DNA from: Rebecca billardiae RCC1528
Lineage: Eukaryota; Haptophyta
Reading direction: 5' to 3'
Assembly: GCA_965240325.2 (NCBI GenBank)
Contig: OZ251223.1
Coordinates: forward strand, 1,488,001-1,552,000
DNA length: 64,000 bases
Shown here piece after piece: positions 9,164 through 17,263 of this stretch. The translations under genes were made by a program, and so were the position numbers. Every line of letters begins with the position of its first letter. Within the stretch, counting starts at the first letter, position 1. Below the pieces are notes generated by a model. That model saw only the letters and a list, made by a program, of their open reading frames with translations. It was not told the origin of the DNA and did no database searches.

Positions 9164-9365
9164 TGACTAAGAATAAGAGACGCACACAGCTCAGGCAGGC
9201 GACATCAACGCCGTCGCCGATGGTAGCGCCGCCGTGCCCGTCGGAAGATTCATTCATCCGCCGAGCGGCCGAGCCGTCCGCCCTGCCGCCTGCGGCCTGC
9301 GAGGCCTCAGGGATTAGAGGGCTGCAGCCGCCTGCTGGCGCTGGCGCGCCGCCCGTCGCGGTCTA
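9164..9365 (+). repeat. Dispersed repeat, copy 3 (longer form)
   Basis: Matches copy 2 in AATAAGAGACG, CAGCTCAGGCAGGCGA, GCCGATGGTAGCG and CTGCGAGGCCT blocks, in the same order. It begins 43 bp after the XLF-like stop codon. Confidence 0.55.
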
Positions 9366-9446
9366 ATCACTAATGAGACTCGCCCCACCGTGACCGTCGT
9401 CGTCCACAAAGCGTCGTCGTCCGAACTCTTCGACTTATAAATTCCC

Positions 9447-9449
<3 letters not shown>

Positions 9450-9504
<55 letters not shown>
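9450..9504. repeat. (AT)n microsatellite
   Basis: About 55 bp of uninterrupted TA dinucleotides. Confidence 0.95.
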
Positions 9505-9507
<3 letters not shown>

Positions 9508-9803
9508 CGGCTACGCCGATATTCGGGTAGTGAACAACGAAGTTGACGGCGCACGGCCCTATAGTGGCTAGTTGTCGCGTTCTGTCTTATTCGTCACGAA
9601 TCACGCAGCTTGTGAATGTGAGCAGCAGCCGGCTTGTGACGACACGGTCGGACGGTCGGACGGTGCCATGCGCCGAATGCAGCCGAGTCACTGGCGAGTC
9701 CGACAGCCGGGCGGCGGCGCCGGGGGTGCACGCGAGCTCGCACGCGCGTTGTGTGCGCAGCCGCGCTGCGCGCAGAGCAGCCACTCAGCGCCGCGCCCGA
9801 CCA

Positions 9804-10677
9804 CTACGCGAGAAGCCGCTGCGCCGCGCGCAGCGGCAGCAGCGGCGCCTCCGCAGCGCGCGCCGAGCCGCCAGGCCTCCCGCCCGCCTCACGGCCGCGG
9901 CCGCGGCGCGCGAGCGACTTGCGGCTTGCGGCGGCGGCGGGCAGCGGCGGCGCGGCGAGCGCGCACAGCGGCCCCTCGAGCGTGCGGCCGAGCGCCGCCG
10001 CGTACGTCGGGTCGCGCGCCGCGCGCCGTCGCCCACACGGCAGCAGCCCCGCGTGCGCCGCCGTCTGCCACGAGGGCGCGGAGCACGGTGGTGCACACAT
10101 TTTGGAGGCGCGCGCCGTCGAGGCGCGGGACGGGCGGGAGGGCGGACGGGGGCGGGAGGAGCGGCGGCGGCGGCGGCGGCGCGTTGCGCGAGCCGCAGCG
10201 TACGCCCGCGCCGATCTTGAATCTCGACGGCGGCGGTGCGGCGGCCGTGGCAGCGCGTGCGCGCGCGTTGACCAACGGCGGCGCGGCCTCTGCCGTCTGC
10301 GACGGCGGCACGGTGCGGCAAGGGCAGCGGCGGCGCGACGGCGTCGGCGGTGGCGCGCTCGCACAGCGTCTGCCGCCCGCGTGCGCCGCCGTCGTCGCCG
10401 TCGTCGCCGCGACGGCGGCACTGTGCGCCGACCGGTTAGCGCCCTCCGGCTCCGCCCCTGCGCTGACTGACGGGACGCCGAGGAGTTGACGGAGGGCGTG
10501 CGCGCGAGGTCGGCGGCGGTGTGCGCGGCGGCGCTGGGCGAGTGCGCCAGCTTCTCGGGCAGCGCATGCCCCGCCGCGCGCCTGCCGCCGCCCAGGCTCC
10601 CCGGCGCTCGGCCGCGCGCCACGCCGCCGCGCGCGCGCACGGGGCGGCACGTGCGCACGGCGGCACCGACGGAACAT
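9804..10677 (-). CDS. Doubtful coding region, exon structure unresolved
   Basis: Two minus-strand frames each look coding over part of this stretch. One (10677 to about 10090) reads a proline run followed by PVPRLDGARLQNVCTTVL. The other (about 10100 to its stop at 9804) reads SWQTAAHAGLLPCGRR and DPTYAAALGRTLEGPLCAL. The switch could be an intron or a frameshift, but I see no clean GT-AG pair. No family is recognised. The region is so GC-rich that chance open frames are common, so this may be a decayed gene or none at all. Confidence 0.25.
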
Positions 10678-12204
10678 GCTGACGCCTCGCGATCTGAATC
10701 GTCACGCGACTTATGCTGGTAGTCTTATTTTCGATCACACCCGCATTGGCTTCGGAATCAGTTTGCAATAAGGGGTGAGGAATCTTGAATGACAATCGCA
10801 ATAATTGCCCTTCCGCTCAGGCTGTCTAGGACACACTCACTACACTTCTTTCATCAGAGAGCTCTTAATCCTCGCAGATAAAGATTTCGAATCCCACCCG
10901 CATTGGGCCAAGAAGCCAATAACAGATGACTTCGTCCTATTGGCTATTTGCTTCCGATTTCTTCTATTACTTACTATCCAAGGATTAAGGAGCAGTACAA
11001 ACGCAATCATGAGCAGCGAAATGGACTCAAATGCTCGGTTTCACACCTAAATCCACCTACAAAAATCCCCCCAAATCCTGCGCGCATCCTCTTTTTTGAT
11101 TTTGCGGAGCACGTGCGCCGCCCCCCCCGGCTTTCGCTCACGCTCAGACCTTTCGGGGGGGCCGTGCGCCATAACGGGCTCCGGGTGATCCGTGAGACTG
11201 GCGGCCGAAGCCTCCAGTCCTACGGCCCTGGCCAGCCCCCAACCAACCACCACGCTCACCCAACCTCAAACCACTGACCGAGACACCTAGTGCCTTGACA
11301 CCACTCCACTGTGGACAGCCCGCCTCCAGATAGCTACTCCAGACTCCAGAGGCCCGAGTCACTGAGAGGGGGCGGGGGTATGCCATTGCCAACAGCACAC
11401 AAGCCCAACGCGGTCGCGGTGGGGTGGTCCCAGGTACAAGCAGTGCACTGTCTTGCAATTCGAGATCATCGAGTGTGAGCCGAGTCGGCAGAAGGGGCAC
11501 CCCCTAGGGTGCCCCAGTGTGGGGCCAGCCACTAGCCGATCCCTGCGCGGGGAAGGGGACGGAGCCGGGACTGTCAGCGAGCCCAGTAGCTGGGCAGGGG
11601 TCTGGGCCACTGGCCCTGGCCGCGAGGCGCCTGTATTTCACTCGTGCGGCTATGGAGGGAGAGGGTGTCATGTCAGACATGTGTGCGACATCGGGCATCA
11701 ACTCATCAAGTCAGGGCGTGGGCCGCTGTAGGACGCAAGCACTGAGTGGTGGCGATGGCTAATATGCCTGGGGAGGTGTCGTTTGCGCGCCTCTTCCTGC
11801 TGCTCTTTGCAGGGGGTAGCGTGCTCGGCTGTGCAGGCTGAGCCTGCCTGCCAGTTGGTGCTAGGATAGGCACATTAGTGCCTGGCGAGGTGGGCAGTGT
11901 CGTTTCGGCGGGGGGCTGTCTTGCTGAGCTTGACTAGGAGGAGGCAGCCTGCGCCTGGGGGCTGCCAGTGGCCTGGCAGAGCCAGCAGGTGGCTGTGTGG
12001 CCTGCTGTCCAGTGTCTGACTGTGCAAGCAGCAGTCAGACTGGGCCGCGCCGATGCCGGACAGCGCGCCGGACAGGATGCCAGGATGTACATGTAGTATG
12101 GAATGTTGAGCCCCACTGTCGGTTGGGGAAGGCTTGTATCAAGCGGCACTGTGACTTGGGTACCGGGTAGCATACGGTATCACACAGAAGGCCTGTCATG
12201 CGGG
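10678..12204. other. Gene-poor stretch, AT-rich then GC-rich, no gene seen
   Basis: 10.7-11.1 kb is AT-rich and shares blocks with the centre of the large inverted repeat at 38.9-39.3 kb. 11.17-12.2 kb is unique within the window, with short frames on both strands and no recognisable domain or codon pattern. Confidence 0.5.
10800..11165 (+). repeat. Segment shared with the core of the 36.6-41.3 kb element
   Basis: Common blocks in the same order and orientation as 38.86-39.32 kb: ATTACTTACTATCCAA, then TTTTTTGATTT-GCGGA-CACGTGC, a C homopolymer, then GGCTTTCGCTCACGCTCAGA followed by CCTTTC and G runs. Sequence between the blocks differs. It probably represents a relative or remnant of that element. 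Confidence 0.5.
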
Positions 12205-12255
12205 CGTCAATCTCGCATGCCTGAGCTGTGTGCGTCTCTTATTCTTAGTAAACTG
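12205..12255 (-). repeat. Dispersed short repeat, copy 4
   Basis: Reads GGGCGTCAATCTCGCATGCC then TGAGCTGTGTGCGTCTC and TTATTCTTAGTAAACTGTA, inverted relative to copies 2 and 3 and almost identical to the core of copy 2. Confidence 0.55.
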
Positions 12256-12489
12256 TAGGACGGTGTCGTGCTCCGTTCCGGATCAAAAATACACTGTGCA
12301 AACACCAACACCGGACTCGGGGACGTGTCTTTCGACCCACAGTTGGTTGGTCCGCATCCAGATAATGCCACCACCCGTTCCACGGGGTGTTGTTCCGCCG
12401 CCAGGCGCCCCGGCTGGTGGCGGACTGGCGGAAGGATGGCGAACAGGTGGGCGCGTGGCCGACGTGCGGACCGAGATATGCGTGACTTG

Positions 12490-12832
12490 GGCGGCGCGCG
12501 CCGCGCGGGCGGGATGGCTCGGACCCATGCGCGCCTTTGAGCGCCCGGCGACCGCGCGCGCATCGGCTTCCTCCGCCTGCAAGTCGCCCGCGCCCGCGGC
12601 GGCCGCCCGCTTCGAGGGGGTTGACTGCGCCCGAGCCTGCTCGCGGCCGAGCGCAGGGATGAGTTGAGCGCGGCGCGAGGCGGCGATCACGATCGGGCGA
12701 TCGCATGCGCCCATCTGCGCCCTATTTGCCTCGGCGCGACAGCTTCAGCGTGCGTATGGGACCCCACTTGTCAGGCATGTCGGGGAGCGGGCGAGCTCTG
12801 TCGGCCAGCGTGTCCGCCCGCGCCGCGTGCGC
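12490..12832 (-). repeat. Inverted repeat, left arm
   Basis: Reverse complement of 13133-13486 with scattered substitutions and small indels. Matching blocks include the GATCGGGCGATCG region, the codons for ADTLAD and PDKWG-IRTLK, and the long A/R-rich stretch around SKARMGPSH. About 300 bp of unrelated DNA lie between the arms. Confidence 0.7.
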
Positions 12833-13132
12833 GAAGGGCTCTACGCATCGGATGTCGCTCCGTGGCGTCTCGTGATGTCTTCGCTACGCAAGCTGGCGGG
12901 CACGGTTGGTCCGCATCCGTAGTCATGGGGACGTCCACTGATGCCGTGTGCACCACTGTGACAGAACTCAAGAAGCAACTTCTTCTCGACCAGAGTTGTC
13001 GTCAGCATTGACGCACGTTGCGAGCTGGCAGAGCAGTGGATGGCATGACCTTGGTGGCCCACGCGGGGCTGTGCACGGCCATGGCCATGCACTGATGCCG
13101 GTTGTGACGTGTTTCCGCGTCGTATGGCCCTG

Positions 13133-13486
13133 TGCGCACGCGGCGCGGGCGGACACACTGGCCGACGGTGCTCGCCTGCTACCCGACATCCCTGACAAGT
13201 GGGGTGACATACGCACGCTGAAGCGGTCGCGCCGTGGCAGATGGGGCGCATATGGGCGCACACGATCGCCCGATCACGATCGCCGCCTCGCGCCGCGCTC
13301 GACTCATCCCTGCGCTCGGCGGCGAGCAGGCTCGGGCGCAGTCAACCCACTCGAAGCGGGCGGAGGTCGCGGCCGCGGGCGACTCGCAGGCGGAGGAAGC
13401 CGATGCGCGCGCGGTCGCCGGGCGCTCGAAGGCGCGCATGGGTCCGAGCCACCTCGCCAGCGCGGCGCGCGCCGCCAACAGCAAGT
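13133..13486 (+). repeat. Inverted repeat, right arm
   Basis: Partner of 12490-12832. Both arms keep an open translation around HAARADTLADGARLLPDIPD, and several differences are synonymous there, which hints at a duplicated coding fragment. The arm ends about 255 bp before the PAH-RING start codon. Confidence 0.7.
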
Positions 13487-13581
13487 CATCGACAGCAGAG
13501 CGCGTGGAACGCCGCGACGTCGACGTCGCCCGCCCGCCCCCGCCCCTTCTCAACGGCCGCGGCCCCGCGTGCGCCCAATGT

Positions 13582-13630
13582 GGTCCGGGAGCTCAAAAGG
13601 TGCAACTTGCACCTTTTGAGCTCCCGGACC
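13582..13630. repeat. 49-bp perfect palindrome upstream of the PAH-RING gene
   Basis: Two exact 24-bp arms (left begins GGTCCGGGAGCTC, right ends GAGCTCCCGGACC) flank a single C. It lies 112 bp before the ATG at 13742, so it is in the promoter or 5' UTR. It could form a stable hairpin or cruciform, or mark a mobile-element footprint. Confidence 0.9.
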
Positions 13631-13741
13631 GTGTCCGAACTAATATCGCCTTTCTGGAACGGGTGGGACAACGCACGGACTCACGACCGCAGGCGGACGG
13701 GAAGCCTCCACCTCCCGCGCGCACCCGGCCGCGCGCCCGAC

Positions 13742-15158
13742 ATGTACGCACATGGCAAGGAGTCGAAGCGGCGGCGGCTGGAGACCGTGACTGAGTTCAG
13801 CGAGCGGGTGTGCGCGGAGACGCCGCTGCACGTGGGGATGCACGTGGCGTTCCCGTCCATTCCGGGTGGGCAGATCAACTGCATCGGCAAGCTGGTCTGG
13901 GTGTCACCCACTACTGCAGGGCCACGTCCCGGGCACGGCGGAGGCGGCAGCGGCGGCGGTGGCGGGCGGCGCGGCACGGCACTGCAGTGCCGTGCCGTGC
14001 CGCTGCGCACATGCCGGCGCGGCCGTGCCGGCGCGGCACGGCAGCAAGGTGGTGGCGGCGCGGCTGCTACGACGCGCGAGGTCGTGGTGATGTCCGCGAA
14101 TGGCCGCAGCGAGCGCATGCTTGACATTGCGCTGCGCGTGCGCCCCACGCGCGCTGCAGACGGCGCGGTGGAAGCCTCTCCCTCTACAGCGCAGTTGCCC
14201 GCCGCTGCGCATGCAGCGCTGCCGCCGACGGACGCGGACGGTGTTGCGCCCTCGGGCATATCTGAGATCGACTTGCGGTCGCCCACACGGTCGCCCTCGG
14301 GCGTACTGGTGATCGACCTGCGGTCGCCTACACCGAGCCACGCTGGTGACGAAGACGACGAGGCGTGTGAGCAGGGAGCTGCGCACGACAGCGCTGATGC
14401 GCCAGATTCCTCGCCGCAGCCACAGCCGCAGCCGCCGCAACCGCCGCAGCAGCCGCAGCCGCAGCAGCGGCCACAGCCGTTGCAGCAGCAGCAGCCGCCG
14501 CAGCAGCAGCCGCCGCCGCAGCCGCAGCCGCAGCAGCGGCCACAGCCGCAGCCGCAGCCGCAGCCGCAGCCGCAGCCGGCGATGGGGGCGGCGCAGTCAG
14601 GGCCACTGCCGCCGCAGCAGCCCGCCGCGCCGCCGCCGCACCAACTGCCGCCGCAGCCGGCGGGCGCGGTGCCGCTCGCGCCGCCGCAGCAGCCGCAGCC
14701 GCAGCCGCAGCCGCCGCAGCCGCAGCACGCGCCGCAGCCAGCTGCCGCGCCGCCGCAGCCCGCGGCCGCGCCGCCGCCGCCGGCCGGCGCGGCCGGCGCG
14801 GCCGGCGCCGCCGCCGGCGGCGCGGCCGGCAAACAGGTGCGCATGGAGGACGTGCTAGAGTACCTCGGCCTTGTGAAGAAGCGCTTCGAGAGTCAGCCGC
14901 ACATCTACAACCAGTTCCTCGAGATCTTGAAGGAGTTCCAGGCGCAGTCGATCGACACGCCCGGCGTGATCGAGCGCGTGAGCACGCTCTTCCACGGCTC
15001 GCGCGAGCTCATCCTCGGCTTCTACACCTTCCTGCCGCCCGGGTACAAGATCGACTACGTGAACGACCGCGTGCACGTGCAGCACACGCCCGCGTGCGCG
15101 CCCACGCCCGCGCCGCCCGCGCTCGCGCCCGCGGGCGGCGGCGGCGGCGGCGCGGTGT

Positions 15159-15189
<31 letters not shown>

Positions 15190-16573
15190 GTACGGCGCGG
15201 CGGCCGGCGCCGGGCCGGCAGGCGGCGCGCCGCCACAGCCGCAGCCGCAGCCACAGCCGCAGCCGCAGCCGCAGCCGCAGCAACCGTCCTCCGGCCCGTT
15301 GGCCCTCGATGGCCAGTCGCACACGCTGGTCAAGGGCATGCAGAACTGGCTCAATGTGGACGTGGCCAAGTACAGCGCACCAGAGGCGCTGCTGTCCGCA
15401 GTGTGCACCCTGTCTGGCTACTACGCGGAGGCGCTCGACGCGTTCCAGCGCTCTGAGCTGCCGGCGGAGCGCTTGCTCGAGATTGCTCAGCAGCTGCGCA
15501 CGTGTTGCTTTGCCGAGGAGAGCGGCTCGCTCCGGCCAGTGCCTAAGCTGATGGAACTCGTCACGGCTCGGCTGTTTGGCCCACCGCAACCGCAGCAGCA
15601 GCCGCCGTCGCAGCAGCAGCCGCAACCGCAACCGCAGCAGCAGCCGCAACCGCAGCAGCAGCAGCAGCAGCCGCCGCCGCCGCAGCAGCAGCCGCAACCG
15701 CAGCAGCAGCAGCCGCCGCCGCCGCAGCAGCAGCAGCCGCAACCGCAGCAGCAGCAGCAGCCGCAACCGCAGCAGCAGCAGCAGCCGCCGCCGCCGCAGC
15801 AGCAGCAGCCGCCGCCGCAGCCGCAGCAGCCGCCGCCGCCGCCGCAGCAGCAGCCGCAACCGCAGCAGCAGCAGCAGCCGCAACCGCAGCAGCAGCAGCA
15901 GCCGCCGCCGCAGCAGCAGCAGCAGCCGCAACCGCAGCAGCCGCCGCAGCAGCCGCCGCCGCCGCAGCAGCCGCAACCGCAACCGCAGCAGCAGCCGCCG
16001 CCGCCGCAGCAGCCGCCGCAACCGCAGCAGCAGCCGCCGCTGCCGCAGCAGCCGCCGCAACCGCAGCAGCAGCCGCCGCCGCCGCCGCAGCAGCAGCAGC
16101 CGCAGCAGCAGCCGCAACCGCAACCGCAGCAGCAGCCGCAACCACAGCAGCAGCAGCAGCAGCCGCAGCAGCAGCCGCACAACCTGGAGGCGGGCCACCG
16201 AATCCCCGCGCAGCAGATACTCGCTACGTTCGCGCAGCAGCTCAAGTGCACCATCTGCCTCAGCATCTACGAGGATCCTCACTCGCTGTGGTGCACGCAC
16301 AACTTTTGCAAGGCGTGCATCAGCAAGCACTTGCGCGAATCGACCGAGCACGCATGTGCGCGCACGCGCGGCCGCGCGGGCACACGGCCCCGTCCACACG
16401 TGAAGCTGCGCCCGCACTCACACCCGACCCCACCCTCCCTCCCTCCGCGCGCCGTGGCGCCAGGCCCGCTGTGCAGGGTGCCCGTGTGGGTGCGGCAGCT
16501 CAGGCCCAACAGGGGCCTCGCTGATATCATGGACGCGTACACAAGACTCTCGGGGGAGGGGCGGGCGGAATAG
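13742..16573 (+). CDS. PAH domain-RING finger fusion protein with Q/P-rich linkers
   Basis: Starts at the ATG at 13742 ([16 protein letters not shown]). Inferred exons 13742-16355 and 16464-16573 give 907 aa. In order: a small N-terminal module ([20 protein letters not shown]), Gly-rich and acidic linkers, a Gln/Pro run, a Sin3-type paired amphipathic helix domain (about 368-437: [38 protein letters not shown]), a second helical segment ([13 protein letters not shown] onward), a ~200-residue Gln/Pro run, then a C3HC4 RING. The RING has CTIC and CTHNFCKAC; its last pair CPLC appears only if the 108-nt intron 16356-16463 (GT...AG) is removed. PAH domains dock repressor peptides and RINGs recruit E2 enzymes, so a chromatin-linked ubiquitin ligase is likely. 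The RING resembles BRCA1/RAD18-type fingers followed by an [13 protein letters not shown]-like helix. Confidence 0.8.
13972..13997. repeat. 26-bp perfect palindrome inside the PAH-RING gene
   Basis: CGGCACGGCACTG followed by its exact reverse complement. It lies in the Gly/Arg-rich linker between the N-terminal module and the acidic linker, a region whose translation looks least protein-like. Confidence 0.85.
15586..16183 (+). repeat. CAG/CCG coding repeat (Gln/Pro run)
   Basis: About 600 bp of interleaved CAG, CCG and CAA codons in the PAH-RING gene. Shorter tracts of the same kind occur at about 14419-14580 and 15235-15285. The CAA interruptions are regular, as if units of QPQPQQQ type had been amplified. 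Confidence 0.9.
16356..16463 (+). other. Predicted 108-nt intron in the RING domain
   Basis: Begins GTGCGCGC and ends GGCGCCAG. Splicing joins GCAT to GCCCGCTGTGC, creating Cys-Pro-Leu-Cys, the missing fourth ligand pair of the RING. Length is a multiple of three and there is no in-frame stop, so the frame reads through it. Confidence 0.75.
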
Positions 16574-17021
16574 CCACCGCGCTGTGGCAGCGCTCACCTG
16601 CTTCCTGCGCCAGCGGCAGCCAGCACGGGCCCGGAGCGCCAGCGGTAACGCCTGCAGCCGGGGCTGGGCCGGGCTGAGCAGCGCCGTGGGGCTGCGCGGC
16701 GCAAGACGCCGCAGCTGGCTGCGGCCGGGCCGGCAGGCGTCGTCGCCAAGGCCGAATTCCCTGCCCCGCTCAGCGAGGGCACCTCGGCGACACCAGTGTC
16801 AGCGGCGGCGATGCGCCCCGGCGCTGTCGCTGATGGGCCACAGCCTGCCTCGTCGCTCGGCCGGGGTAGCCCTACCCCAGCCGGCCGGGGCGCTCAGCTT
16901 GTCCGCGCGAGGCCGCCGCGGAGCCCGCGGACGGCGGTTCCGAATATCCGATGCCACTTCTGCGGACCGTTTTTATATATGCCATCATGTCGATATCGTC
17001 GGACTGCTCTCCCGCCAGCTA

Positions 17022-17056
17022 CTGCCTGCCTGAGCTGTGTGCGTCTCTTATGGAAT
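17022..17056 (-). repeat. Dispersed short repeat, copy 5
   Basis: CTGCCTGCCTGAGCTGTGTG then CGTCTCTTATGG, the conserved core only. It lies about 210 bp beyond the stop of the minus-strand helicase gene. Confidence 0.5.
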
Positions 17057-17125
17057 ATGGCCCGCGGTGCAGGGCGGAGCGCGTAGCGTGGAGCCCCGCC
17101 GGGGGCCCTCACTACGTTCATCAAC
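17057..17125 (+). mobile_element. Solo fragment of the large inverted-repeat element
   Basis: GGCCCGCGGTGCAGGGCGGA and GCGTGGAGCCC match the inner arm ends at 38.65 and 39.34 kb. The following GGGGGCCC then ACTACGTTC resembles the outer arm end near 36.65 kb. Inner and outer ends are joined directly, as in an internally deleted copy. Confidence 0.5.
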
Positions 17126-17263
17126 GTTATTGTCGTCGCAAATAATTGCAATAAAAAGAGCTATACTGCTACGCGCTTTACGACGACGATGATGAGATGA
17201 CGATCTGAGACGATGACACGATCATCGCGTCGTACTACGGTAGAGCTCTAGATAATATATAAG

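Larger units (their letters stand above)
9122..9803. other. Intergenic with repeat copy and AT microsatellite
   Basis: 3' flank of the XLF-like gene. Contains the dispersed repeat (9164-9365) and a long AT dinucleotide tract (9450-9504). No convincing gene. Confidence 0.55.
16574..17263. other. Intergenic between convergent genes, with repeat fragments
   Basis: 3' flanks of the PAH-RING gene (+) and the giant helicase gene (-). Contains dispersed repeat copy 5 and a solo fragment of the large inverted-repeat element. GATGA/GACGA-rich sequence at 17175-17230 lies just past the helicase stop. No gene seen. Confidence 0.5.

Noticed and set aside
10805-11050. Short frame reading RELLILADKDFESHPHWAKK as a transposon protein fragment
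   Set aside because: Too short and unmatched to any family I know; the DNA is better explained as a repeat segment shared with 38.9-39.3 kb.
14328-16145. Minus-strand poly-Ala or poly-Leu/Arg frames across the CAG/CCG tracts
   Set aside because: They are antisense readings of Gln/Pro codons; the plus strand carries PAH and RING motifs on both sides.
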